Of a stretch of 64,000 nt of DNA, positions 10,643-22,260 are shown piece after piece (position 1 is the stretch's first letter; every line of letters begins with the position of its first letter). This DNA is from Serendipita indica DSM 11827 (Eukaryota; Basidiomycota; Agaricomycetes; Sebacinales; Serendipitaceae), in the NCBI GenBank assembly GCA_910890315.1, contig CAJVGD010000025.1, positions 1-64,000 on the forward strand, written 5' to 3'. A program made the translations under genes and the position numbers. The notes below the pieces were generated by a model. The model did no database searches, was not told the origin of the DNA, and worked only from the letters and a program-made list of their open reading frames with translations.

Positions 10643-11588
10643 TTAGAGCTTGGCCGCATTCGCAACAGTTGTACCAGCCGCCTTTGCACGCTTCTTGAGC
10701 TTTTCCGTCGACTTGTTGCCGCGGACACCACCTCCCCAATGACGACGGTGCTCCTCGTACTTGTCTCCAAAGTTGGCCTTCGCAGCGCTAACGAGGTTGG
10801 CGAGTTCACGGTTGTCCTCCGACTTGACTTCGGTAATGGCGACAACGGCAGCAGTCTTCTTGTGGACGACAGTGCCAAGACGCGCTTTTGACTATTCGAG
10901 TGTAAATATCCAAACAAGTCGGGATTAGGAGAGAAACACACCTTGACAATGACATATGGAACACCCATCTTCCGGCAAAGAGCGGGGAGGAAGATGACGA
11001 GTTCGATTGGGTCAACGTCGTCGGCGATGGCGACAAAGGCAGCCTTCTTGGCTTCGACGAGCGAGACGACGTGGTTGAGACCATACTTGACGGTGCAGAC
11101 CTTCTTGTTACCCTCATCCTTCTTGCCTTCGGCTTGCGCCTTTGCAGCAGCTTCGAGACGGGCCTTCTTCTCTTGCTTCGTCTCGGGACTGATCCTTTGT
11201 TAGAGAGAAAGAATTGTGTATGGATTCGAATATACGTACCGGTACTTGTTCAAGAGCTTGAAGAGTTGAGTAGCCGTGTTTTATCGAGGGTGTTGGCAAA
11301 CTGAGCGAGCGCCGGTGGAACTTTTAGGCGCTGATGAAGGATGACCTTTTGTCGCTGGAGGCGGACATATGCGGGCCACTTGACGAAGCGGGTAAGGTCA
11401 CGCTTGGGCTGGATATCTCCGCCTAGAAAGCAATGAGCATCCTAAACACCAATCTCAAGAAAAAGACACATACCGATGCCAAAGTTTCTAGGAGTGGCCT
11501 CGAACAGAGGGTTTTTGGTAGTCTTGGACGCCTTGGAGGTGGCGAAAGGGGCCGGGGCGGGCTTCTTCGAGGTCTTTCCTTTCGGCGG
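10643..11588 (-). CDS. RPL8: 60S ribosomal protein eL8 (L7a)
   Basis: Large-subunit ribosomal protein. Exons on the reverse strand are 11588-11474, 11422-11240, 11188-10942 and 10891-10643. The protein reads [91 protein letters not shown] and [11 protein letters not shown], all hallmarks of eL8, and ends AAKL. The start codon must lie in a short upstream exon that I could not locate with a normal donor. In exon 11422-11240 the frame breaks at the T-run 11279-11282 (reverse strand gataaaacacgg, where gataaaaacacgg is expected). One base appears missing; adding one makes the exon sum divisible by three. In an essential single-function gene, a sequence error is the simplest explanation. Confidence 0.9.
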
Positions 11589-11656
11589 CTGGAGTTGTCC
11601 AAGTCAGACCAGCATGGTTCGGAAGCGAGGCGGTCATGGAGACGAATCAGTCAGCG

Positions 11657-12055
11657 TCAAATCTCAGATGGAAAACCACAAATCGAAAGAGATTTGGTCC
11701 ATCTGGATTCTGCTGGACTCGGAGCTCTAGTGCTCACTCGATATTCTTCCTCCACTTGATCAAGAGGAAGAATACGAGTGAGCCCGCAATAAGACTTGCC
11801 GGCAGCCACTCCATTTCCTCTGCACGGCGACAGAAGGGAATTGGCAACGCTCGACAAAGTCATTTAGGATGCTCATGGCAAGCAAATACAATCTAAATGA
11901 AGTAAATGAGCTTTGACGTCCCCGCGTGACTTGAAAGCGCATACCGTCGATTTGCAAGTCCATCTGCTTGAGCATCACATTGCACAAGAGCATCCAAATC
12001 CAGTACAGAATCCAGATGTCCCTAATACACTCGTTTGGTGAAAAATACTTGCCAT
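11657..12055 (-). CDS. Possible small membrane protein gene, unresolved
   Basis: Reverse-strand pieces include a 26-residue hydrophobic ORF, MEWLPASLIAGSLVFFLLI then KWRKNIE, ending near 11738. A second piece, DIWILYWIWMLLCNVMLKQ, around 11990 is flanked by a possible acceptor (tattag) and a good donor (gtatgc). The two hydrophobic pieces could be exons of one small membrane protein, but no frame-consistent join was found. An alternative reading frame across 11657-11800 is also open. Function unknown. Confidence 0.25.
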
Positions 12056-12297
12056 TTTGTAGAGGTCGACGGGTTTGGAGGGTCAAGGTTGGTGGACAAA
12101 CAGCGAGCCAAACACGGCCCGCCTTGGACCCCGACATCACCCAAATTTATATGCAATTATACAAAATGTACAGAAACCAATCACATTCACCTCTGACGGA
12201 GCCCGCACCCCGAGTTTACGGTCGACCGGCCCGTTGATCTCCAGCCGCAAGCCTCTTGTTCCTCTCCACATCTTGCAAACTCGAATATTTCAAGGCT

Positions 12298-13281
12298 ATG
12301 AGTAGAGTCGAAGAAGTAGAATCCCGTCGCAAAGTGGCCATCGTAACAGGCGCGTCCTCTGGAATCGGCCGTATCACGTCAGTTGCACTTTGCGAAGCAG
12401 GCTGGAATGTCGTTCTTTCCGCTCGTCGTAAAGATGCACTGGAAGAGACTGCACGTATGTGCGAAGAAGCTGCACGCGACCAGAGTGTCCAAGCAACCGA
12501 GCTTACTCTTGTTGTTGCTGGGGACGTGACACAAGAGAGCGATGTTCACCAATTATTCGAGCGTTCGATTGCTACATACGGTGCGTTCCGGTCCCACATC
12601 GTTTGTTGATACTAACCCATCGACAGGAAGGATCGACATGCTTTTCAATGTACGACACCCCTTCATAGGTTCGACATCGCTTACATCTTGATAGAATGCC
12701 GGAATCACCGGACCCTCCAAACCTCTGGAAGATATTTCCCTTGCAGACTTTATGGCAGTCATGAACACGAATCTCGTCGCCGCTATGCTCTGTACCCAGC
12801 ATGCTTTGCGCCACTTCAAACAGAATGCGTCAGGGGGACGGATTATCAACAATGGAAGCATCGCCGCGCATGCTCCTCGCCCGCACGGAGCGCCCTACGC
12901 CATTTCCAAACACGCTATTTGGGGCCTCACCAAGAGTACACAGCTCGAAGGTCGGAGTTTCGGTGTTACCTGTACTCAGCTCGACATCGGTCTGTACACC
13001 CGCGACCAGTAGTCTGACACTGACACACCATACAGGGAATGCGATGACACAGATGGCCCAGGGTGCCGCGACGACCGGAGCCCTCCAGCCAGATGGCTCC
13101 GTTAAAGTAGAAGGCTCAATCGACGCTCGCCATGTAGCTCGTGCTGTCGTCCATATTGCAGGTCTCCCTACTTCAGTCACCGTACTCCAAATGAACATCA
13201 TGTAAGCTGCTAAATCTTGCTCATGATCCATCTAACGACTCGTTCAGGGCAACAGATATGCCATACATTGGGCGCGGATGA
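12298..13281 (+). CDS. Short-chain dehydrogenase/reductase (266 aa)
   Basis: Classical SDR, an NAD(P)-dependent oxidoreductase with a Rossmann fold. Exons are 12298-12580, 12627-12649, 12695-12989, 13036-13201 and 13248-13281; their sum is 801 nt, fully in frame. Introns are 45-46 nt. The cofactor motif TGASSGIG is near residue 18. NAG, the catalytic Ser (NNGS) and YAISK complete the active-site set. The second exon is only 23 nt (RIDMLF). The substrate cannot be told from the sequence. There is no targeting signal or membrane segment, so it is probably cytosolic. Confidence 0.9.
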
Positions 13282-13622
13282 AGGCGTACGAACTCGAATC
13301 TCCTTATTCCATGAAAAAGCGTGTCTTGTATGTTCTCCAAAAAAGAATTGACGGTTTCATGCCATACTAGCGCCTCCCAAATACGACGTATGAAGGCCGT
13401 TCGCTTCGTGGTGTTGACACCTGTCGGTGATTGTTGCTAAAGCCAGGGCACGGAAGCGATCCGTCGCTTGGCAAGCTTGTCTCAGGGGCAAAAAGTGTCG
13501 ACCTAGGCCCATTGATGAAGGCTCCGTTCATATATTTCCCTCAGCAGTGCACAAAAATTGGTTTCAGGCCGGAACACCCCCCTTCCTCTCATTTTCCTCA
13601 TATCTTAACGAGTATCATCGAG

Positions 13623-16600
13623 ATGCTCTCTCAAAAGACCTTGATTGCTCTCTTACCATTCCTTACAGCTACTAATGCTCTCCTCTTCGAACCCGTACGT
13701 CTTGCGTCCTCTTGAGCACCGCAAGTCTTGACGGATCGCTGTAGCCTTCTGCGTCTGCTCTGAAGAGACACGGTGACATTGCTCGCCGAGCTCATCATGA
13801 CCGTCGCCAGACCGGGGACGGTTGGGTCGCTGCGGGGTGCTACACGTGAGTATAGCATTTCCCATGGCTCTCCCTCTCTTATTTTTGCAACTAGCGACAA
13901 TATGTTCCAGCGAACGCTCCCGGCGTACACAGTCACTTCCGGCACCATGACAAACGACGCCTGCAAAGCCATCTGCGACGAGCGTGGCTATGCCATTGCA
14001 GCTACAGAATGGAGCGAGGTACGTCTGGCGTCTAGTCTTGAGTAGCTTGCTGACGATGCTTTCATTCGATAGGAGTGTTGTGCGTATCCCTTTCCAGTTC
14101 CTGTTCTCGATTCTCATTCGTCATTCAGTCTGCGATGACGACTTTCATAACGGCGGCGTCAAGACTGCAGACGCTGAATGTGACATGATGTGTATTGGCG
14201 CGCCGACTGAAGTCTGTGGTGGCGGCCTCCGACTCACCGTCTGGACGAAGCCAGCGTCCACACTTGAGAGCTATGGGAACTGGAACTCTCAAGGCTGCTT
14301 CGTGGACAGTATCAACGCTCGTATCGTTCCGAATTCTGTCTCTGTCGATGGAGATTTCACGCCTCAAAAGTGCATGGACGCGTGCGCCGCGCAAGGATAT
14401 GAATATGCTGGCCTAGAGTACAGTCATGTGAGTATCAAAGAACTCATTGCGAGAGTAGCTGACACTATCTAGGAATGCTGTACGTTCTATGTTCATCTAT
14501 GAGCGATAAACTCACTTAGCACCAGATTGCGCCAACGGTCTCAATACGGCAAGCCTCCAGCAAGTCGATATTAGCGAGTGCAACTCGGTGAGTTAAAAGA
14601 GCTCCCCTGTGCTCAAGGATTCTGACGCCTCTCAGCGCTGCGAAGGCGATGCAGCTCATTATTGTGGTGCCGGAAACAGGGTAAGCGCGTTTGAGAGAGG
14701 ATAAAGCCGTGCTCATATCTCGAGTAGCTCAATCTCTACAAGCACACTGCTACTATTGCACCAGGCACAGACGGCTGGACATACGACAACTGCTACTCGT
14801 ACGTGTTTGGCATAGTTGTACCGACGGAGTTACTCAACTTGCTCAGCGATAACATGGACTCCCGCACCTTGGGACTTCGCGTCTATGTCGATGGTGGAAT
14901 GACTCCGACCAAGTGCAACACAAAATGTCTCTCTCTTGGATATAGCCACGCAGGGGTGGAGTACTCTGACGAATGCTGTTAGTTGGTCTATTATCACTTT
15001 TGCCTGAGTTGACTAGCTTGTCATAGATTGTGCCAATTCGATTGGCTCATCCGGAACACAAGAGACAGACGGTTGCACGATGGTATGTTTGATTTTGATA
15101 CCCCTTTAGTCGCTTATGGGGTCTACAGTCTTGCTCTGGTGATAGAAATACGATCTGCGGCGGTGGCAACCGAGTACGTTTGACGCATGGATCTGTGCTC
15201 TTCTCATATGCTTCAGATTACTGTCTACAAATACACCAGCACCGCGCTGCCAACTCCAGCTTCCGTTCTAGAGAGTTATGGAGAGTGGACGAGTGCCGGG
15301 TGCTACGTGTATGTTCTTGTGAGCCTAAAATATGGGTAGCTGATCATGTCCAGTGATTCGATGAACGCCCGCGTGCTGACCCCCAATACCAACGCCCAAC
15401 GACCCATGACGGTTCAAAACTGCATCGACGCTTGTGCTGCTTCTGGATATACGGTGGCTGGGCTCGAGTACGCTGAGGAGTGTTATTGTGGTCTCGCTTT
15501 GCCGCCTGTTTTGGCTGCAGACAACTGTATCATGAAATGCGAGGGAGATGAAGCTCATCTGTGCGGTGGACCGAACAGGGTATGAGGACTTACAGTGGAG
15601 GAATTACCTGATGACGTCCACTAGCTTAATGTTTACAAACATTCGCTTGTTACACCGACCTCGACCACTGATTCATCGACCTCAACCACTGATTCATCGA
15701 CCTCGACCAATGATTCATCGACCTCGACCACTGATTCAGCGACTTCGACATCCACTAGCGACTCTTCGTCGAGCACTGCATCTCCGTCGTCGACTAGCAC
15801 AGAGACCGAATCCTTCACGACGACTGTGGATACCAGTACGTCTACGCCAACTCAAACACAGGCCGCTGATCCATGGATTGATGCGGGCTGTCAAGTGTAC
15901 GTTCGACTTTATTTATTTTATACCAGAATGATAACCTGTCACACGTCGTTCACAGGGGGTATGCCCAATACTCGATGTGGATGCAAACAGGCATGATGAT
16001 GGGATCCCAAAGTGTCAAGACATGTACCACGATGTGCGACCAATACGGAATGGGTGCTGCACGGATCACGAATGGCGGTGTAGGCTGTTTTGGCTTATGT
16101 ACTAACAGCTGCTGACGACTCTGTAGATCTGCAGTAGGTTTTTTACGGCTCGGGATACTTTGACATTTAGTAAAGATAGCATGCATGATTATGCATACTC
16201 CGAGCTCTACAGGCGTTTGCAATGCGGTTTGTCTGACGTTTCAAACTTCTTCCTCGTCCTGACAATTCCGTTAGCGATGCTTGAACGATTTTGACCGATT
16301 TTGCGGCAGTTGGTCAGACCGTAATGCCGTATGTGTGCCCTTGGCCATCAATTCCACGTTGCTTAATCTTTAAAGGGATCCACCTACATCAAACCGGTCG
16401 GCCAACAAATCGCAATGCCTACATCACCTCAGGCCGCATCTTGGGTATCACAAGGCTGCTATTTGTAAGTTCTAATCTGTGTACTGTTCTCCTTTACTAT
16501 TACTCAATGCTGATGATACCCAAGGCCAAACGGACTATACGAGGCAGTCTTGAATGATAACAACTCTTTGTTAACTATGAGCAAAGACAAGTGCACTCAG

Positions 16601-16995
16601 GCTTGCCAGGCGCTGAACAAGCCTGTTGCCGTTATCTTCTCTCTGAATCAGCCCGCTCGTGTGTATCAAGTAAGTCCATGCCTTGTCTTTTACTATGCGT
16701 ACTGAACGATGCGTGTAGACTTGCGGTAATTATTGAGACCAGCAGGCTGCGATCAACATCTGACTAACTTTGCTAGGTTGTGGTACCACTCTTCCTCCAA
16801 CAGCAACATCAAGTGACATGTGCGACAAGGTGAGACCACATCAATCCGTCGACCATGTTACTTTTCTAATGCTTTCCAGGTGTGTGGAGGAAACGCTTCC
16901 CAGAACTGTGGTGGACATGGCTATGTGAGGACTGATCTCCTACTTCCGACTTGATTAATGACTCTTACTAGATCACCGCCTATCAATTCATATGA
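13623..16995 (+). CDS. Secreted multi-WSC-domain protein
   Basis: The first exon encodes a signal peptide (MLSQKTLIALLPFLTATNA). Many short exons follow, split by introns of about 50 nt that recur at similar places in each domain. At least four WSC domains are clear, each with the pattern G-C-x..D..C...C...G...A-x-x-E-x-x-x-E-C-x-C..C...C-x-G-G..N-R. Examples are GWVAAGCYT, GNWNSQGCFVDS, GWTYDNCYS and GEWTSAGCYV. A Ser/Thr-rich linker with a 7-residue repeat follows WSC4. One or two degenerate WSC-like units make up the C-terminus, ending YITAYQFI. No membrane helix or GPI signal was seen, so it is likely a soluble secreted or wall-bound lectin. WSC domains are known beta-glucan/carbohydrate-binding modules; binding here is inference. 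Exon ends in the last third are less certain. Confidence 0.85.
15654..15741 (+). repeat. 21-nt coding repeat, about 4 copies
   Basis: About four tandem copies of a 21-nt unit (consensus atcgacctcgaccactgattc) lie inside the WSC gene and encode STTDSST heptads, a likely O-glycosylated spacer. Copies differ by one or two bases. It is a site where copy number could vary between strains. Confidence 0.85.
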
Positions 16996-17285
16996 GCTGC
17001 CTGGAACCAACTGCTCCTTTAATGTTGAAGCGGTTCGGTCTTTTTCGTCGTATCGTATCTGCCATATAATATCATCACTTCTTCTATCGCATACCGTATG
17101 TTCATCGTACTGACCAGTCTTGTTCGCCAACTCTTATTGGCTTCGATACAACCGCTCTTTGACCGGACATAAGCCCGCTTTGTGGTGAATCTGCCTTAAC
17201 CCAAGGTTGGCTCAAAGCTCGGTTATCTCACTTCGAAGTGGGAATAAACACAGACATCATTATCATTATCGCGTAGTACAGAGCA

Positions 17286-19227
17286 TCATACTTTGACACT
17301 GCCTCCCAGCAAGGCCATTAACCTCTCGACTTCCTTTCGCAACGCCTCTATCTTCTTCTGGTCCTCTAAGCGAGTAGCCTGATTGACTTTGAGAATGGTC
17401 GCAACCTCGCGCCATTGCTCGCTTCCTTGAACTTGCGCATACGGACACAGCGTGGCAATATATGTCGCCAGCTCCTGCGTGCTACTCTCGCTACACCGCT
17501 GCGAATGACCAAAGTCGAGTAGGGTAAGAATATTCGAGCCCTTGATCTTTGCGACACCGAGATCTGTACCGGAACCTAGCGCAGAGTTCGAAGCGAGCGC
17601 CGAAGCGAGGACCGGGGAGAATAGGGCGAGCTTCTTCATCTGCTCGCTTTCCACCGCAGCCGAGGACGAGGGCTCGCTCCCGTCAGGAGTCTCGAAGCCA
17701 ACATCCTTTTTGCGCCAGTTCCGCCAACGAGGGAATTTCGCTCGTATCAACATAGAACCTGACGACTTCAAGTCGTCGGCACCACTTGACGAGGTTCCAT
17801 AACGTCCGCAGTGTCAACTTGGGCTCAAAGAGCGCACGAGTCGGACGAGGATTGAGTCTCAGCACGCGCAGACGAGGCCAGCATCGTACGGCTTCGAGGA
17901 CTTCGTCATCAGTCCACGGTGCCACACGCGGATGGCCAATTGTCAGCTCTTCTAGATCTCCACACGGTGCCAGAGTGTTCAACTTGAACCAGCTTGTGTC
18001 GAAAGACATGTCGTGCTGTGCCGGTGTGTACTGGAGATGAAGCACTCGCAGGTGTGGACACGAGCTGGCAATTATGGCGACGCATTCGGAGAGTTGAGTC
18101 GGAGACCGGAGATGTAGGGTAGTAATATACATGTTGATAATGTTTTTGGAAACGAAACGTCGCAGGAAACGGAAGCACGAATTCATCGTGCTTTGGAGTG
18201 TGACGCTCCTGAGGTCGTGAAAGAGCATTGATTCGGGAGCAATTGTTTCATCATCCAACTCGTCCGAGTCGTCATCAACAAATGCACCTACTAGCTTGTC
18301 TGGGCATACGCTCATCAGCTCTTTGAGTCCAGGGATAGATCCAACGCGAGTAATGAAGGTGGGTTGATCCATGAAAAAGGGCAAGCTTAGCCTTGTAAGC
18401 TTCGGCAAGAGGGAGAAAATGCTCTGTAGCGCGGTCATTGTGGCCTCTAATCCCCAGTCTGGCCAATCCTTGTCGTTGTAGCTGAGAGCGAGGGATGTCA
18501 GATGCGGGCATCGCATCGGCAGGTTGTATAGAAAGCCGAACAGGGTGTCCGCCGACGTTGTGTGGCCGAGGGTCACTTCGATACTGGTTACCGAGGGTGA
18601 GAGAAAGCACATCCCCCCAACAATATCCCCAGCACCGCGTTGAGTATCCCATGCCCACTGTTGCAAATTCGGTAGGATTGGGCCACCTGGATGGAAATGG
18701 GATAGAGAGAGAAAGGCCTTGAAATCGACGGTCCATCTCGTCCAACGAGCGTCTAGTGGGGTAATTCGCTGCACGCGAGGCGCATAATACCGGAAGCGCA
18801 CCCAATCACTCGGCACCAGAGGTCTGGTGAATTGCTAACAACAATAAGCTACTTGTGACGCAAGAAAAACATTCAAACTCACAACATTCTCATGTCGATG
18901 AGCACCGCTCAGGCAAGATGGCGGGAAGAGCCCGAACAGTGGCTCGACACTGGGAATCTCGCGCCAGAGGGCGTCCAGTGCTGCTTCTTCCCATGTACGA
19001 CACACTCTTGCTAGTCTCGCCACCGTACGTCGCTCGAGTGTACCGATGGGCAGCACCTGTTGGTATGGCAGGGTACCGAGGAACGGCGGGGACCAGGTAA
19101 CGACGGAAGTACTGATTGTATGAGGTCCTCCACGAGACCATGATGTGATAGTATATCGATTCTGTGGGTTGGCAAGATGGGAAATGATGAGCCGGAGGAT
19201 CTCGTCTGTCTGAAAGATCTGGTGCAT
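17286..19227 (-). CDS. F-box-like protein with leucine-rich C-terminal region
   Basis: Exon 1 (19227-18883) encodes MHQIFQTDEILRLIISHL and, later, LARVCRTWEEAALDALWREI, the usual Agaricomycete F-box-like start. Exon 2 (18834-17286) carries LRR-like segments (CPHLTSLALSYND, LPKLTRLSLPFF, CPHLRVLHLQY, WPRLRVLRLNP) and a C-terminal helical part rich in Lys/Glu. Such proteins usually act as SCF ubiquitin-ligase adaptors; the target is unknown. At the T-run 17707-17711 the frame shifts by one surplus base: reading continues as AQKDVGFETPDG only if the run is one shorter. With that, the exon sum is 1893 nt (630 aa). If the base is real, the protein ends at 17683 with a truncated tail. Confidence 0.75.
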
Positions 19228-19429
19228 GGCGCGCGCTGTGTTCTATGACCGTGTATTTGATGATTATAGACGGTGTATAATAGTGATAAGAGGCCAAATG
19301 TTCGATATTATGCCGAGTTCTCAATCGTTGCGATTCAAACGAGCAAATGACCAGAATGACGCGCAGAACAGTTGCCGGTGTTCTTGTCTTTCGGCATATG
19401 TCAGTATTTGTAGCTACACATGACTGAAA

Positions 19430-19950
19430 ATACGCACATTCCGCGAGAGATGACAGTCTGTTACAAAGGTCGAACACGCGGAGAGGGAGTGGCCGTGACA
19501 CCTGCTTCCAAAGGCCAAGGTTCTTGATATTTGGGAGAACACGGAGGGTTCTCCCGAGAAGAACGGACTGGCAAGGCAGTGCTTTAGAAGTTCTAGACAG
19601 ATGGTTCAGGAGTTGTAGCATGCATTGAAGTATCAAAGATGGCAAGCTGGAGAGACCAATCTAGTAAGTAGCGGGTTGGCGTTCTAACCCTCTCTCCGTA
19701 CCTGAAATGCAATAAGGAGCTCGACGAAAAGGACCAAGGTGGGCGCTACCGCCTTGCGCCTGACCAGCAACCCGCGGGAAGTCATTGAAGTCGAATTAGA
19801 AGCCAGGAAACCCAGTTCCAATCCTATTGAGCTCCTTTGTTGTCTTGTTGGACCAGTAGAAGAATTCATATTCTTTATTCGGCTCCTTTTGGGGGTTGAA
19901 CACACCAAGGGAGCCCGAAGATCACAAATATTCCATCCATAAGGTATTTA
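19430..19950 (-). pseudogene. Possible remnant of another F-box/LRR-like gene
   Basis: Reverse-strand reading gives VLFVELLIAFQ joined by a plausible intron to IGLSSLPSLILQCMLQLLNH, then LGRTLRVLPNIKNLGLW and PLPLRVFDLCNRLSSLA. The leucine spacing and wording resemble the LRR part of the adjacent F-box gene family, but neither a start with an F-box nor a proper end was found. It sits directly upstream of the F-box gene on the same strand and may be an old duplicate. Confidence 0.35.
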
Positions 19951-20020
19951 GGAGCTCAATTGAATCACTTGGCTCTTCTAATTCCCGCAGAAAGCTCAAA
20001 CTTGGGGCCCCAATCCGGTC

Positions 20021-21991
20021 ATGTCAGCTCCCACAAGTTCCGACGAAGAGCATGTTCCATACTTCGAAGCTCACTCTGATATTGACGATTCTGAAATCGA
20101 TGAATCACAATATTTGACTCCCGAGGGCGACATGGACTCTACACTCTCCGACGCTGAGGGGTTTCATAATTTGCCGGGTTTGATGTCGGTCTCATCGAGC
20201 TCGGATGATGTCGATATACTTTACTCTGACTCGGATACCTCGGACGACGATATTCAGCGGTCGGCTGTTGAAGACCTGGAATCCGTTGCGGCTTTTCGAA
20301 CGACCGTTATGGATATTCGCCGTATTTTGAGAGGAGACGATTCTGGTACGAATATCTGTTACTTATATATCGGTCTAACGTATCAAAGACGTACCCCTGG
20401 ATCAACTCGCTCAAGAACGACCTGCAGACGCCCTGACGAGAGTCCGAGACGCCGAAGATCGATTGGCACAACAATCCATTGTGGTTTCTTTCCGAATCAC
20501 CTCTATGCTCTCCCAAATGGCCGACCTTCTTCTCGTCGCTCGGTCCAGCGTCCAAGCACGTATGGACACCACTCAACCAAGTGACGACGCCCTGCTCTCG
20601 ATTCAGATGATAGATCACTATCTGGGTATGTTGCTCGAAGAAGTTCAGACCCTGTCGAACCCTCGCCCGGCTCCACCCCCAAACCCGATACCAAGCAACT
20701 TGCCGCCTCGAGAGATCTCGCATGCTACTTTGATGCGGCAGATCAATGACGTCTTGGAGAGAATCGAGTATCTCGATGAAGATTTGGCTCGCCGGCTCTG
20801 CAATGTTCGCGGCGGAGCGGGAGAGGATGGCGAAAGCTGCCTGATCTGCTGGGAACCGCTACTTTTGGTGTACGACCAAAAGTTACGAGATCCCCCAGAG
20901 AGGTCTGTAGATGGAGTGACGTCCAATTCAGAATCCACCATGCTTGAAGACGAGGTTATAAACCCAGTTATTTTGCTCCCATGTCAACATGTCATGCACT
21001 TCGACTGCCTAGTATCTTGGCTCCGCACACGCGCGTCGACATGTCCGGCTTGTCGCGCAGAATTGATGCCTGAACGGGAAGACGTGACACCGCCAGATTC
21101 GGATCACTATTTGACCTTCGCGACGATTCGGATGGTCGAAACCAAGCGCTGCCACCGCGTACGTTCGTTGGTCGAAGAGGTACAGAAAGAGTGAGGAGAA
21201 TGGTCAGCGAATGGGATCCAGAATACAGCTCTGACGAGGAACTCGATTTCCCTGTACCCTCTGGGCAAATCCCCGCCCCGGCGCGTCCACCTCCAGCTTC
21301 AGCTCCCATCCGAACACAGACGCAATTGGAGCCATCAACTTCGTCACGAGAACACGACGATTCTCCACTCGCCCTACTCAGAGCGCGACACCAAAGACTT
21401 TTAGAGTCGATGGACAATATCATAGCGATGACAGGGCTTTCCTCGAATGAGTCTTGGACTCGGAATGATCCATCAAACGTTCGAAACGCTGAAGAGGCGT
21501 TCCGTTGGCCCACCGAACGTCGTACAGAAGTTGCAGAAGTCTCAGATCGCTATGAGGCAGCGCCAACCGAGCTAAACAACCAGCGCCATTTACCATTAGC
21601 ACCGAACAACATTACATCCCTCCTTCGCTCATACGACATTGCTGATATGGGCTTCCCCTTGTCGGCACCGCAACGTGTCGCAGCGCCATCAGCTCTCTTA
21701 CGACGCGAACTCGAGGCACGCCTGTTAGACTGGGATGAAGCACACGACGATATAGGAACATTCGGGCTATCGGATGAAGGCAAGTCTCGTCCCCGAGTCA
21801 TCGTGGAGAAGAGTCTCATCCTAATGTGACATACAGATGATGTAGATTATGATGAGGTAGAAGAAGACCTCGACCAGGCATTAGCGTGCCGGGTTCTGCC
21901 ACCTGCAACAAGGCCCGCAGTAGCTGCAGATTCACCTCTTCGCATGTTAATCTTGCAGAAGGAAATAGAAGCGGCGAATGTGGATACATAG
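20021..21991 (+). CDS. RING-H2 finger protein, probable E3 ubiquitin ligase (about 623 aa)
   Basis: Exons are 20021-20345, 20389-21779 and 21837-21991. The acidic N-terminus (SSDEEHVPYFEAHSD) is followed by a helical region and one RING-H2 finger: CLICW, a 40-residue spacer, LPCQHVMHFDCLVSWL and CPACRAEL. The second intron has a GC donor (gcaagt) with a normal AG, supported by the in-frame join to DDVDYDEVEEDLDQ. Near 21186-21188 (a run of three A) the frame changes; one missing A would give VQKRVRRMVSEWDPEYSSDE, and the exon sum then becomes 1872 nt. Otherwise the protein ends at 21194 right after the RING. A 41-nt intron (21167-21207) is a weaker alternative. The substrate is unknown. Confidence 0.8.
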
Positions 21992-22260
21992 GACCTCGCG
22001 AATAACGAGGATTGCTGTGGTCACGACCTCCACTCAACCTTTTTTTTTTTGGGCATGTCTCTAATTATAGTACTACCGCTTTATGGAATGTTTACAATTT
22101 GCAAATAGCTCACAGCGCTGACGTGCAGATGAGTCGTGGCAGGAGGATTACATTCCTTGCCTCCGTTCTCGTCGGGAGCAAAGCGACATTTCCTTGAGCG
22201 CCACCCGGCCCGCCAAAAAGGTTGCCAGAACCATCGTTTGCGTCGTTTATAGCTGCTTCA

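Noticed and set aside
15654-15741. Tandem repeat considered as a CRISPR-like or satellite array
   Set aside because: It is an in-frame Ser/Thr heptad repeat inside a coding exon with no spacers.
21191-21829. A separate gene starting just after the RING finger
   Set aside because: The exon total of the whole region becomes divisible by three with one base added at the A-run, so one interrupted gene is simpler.
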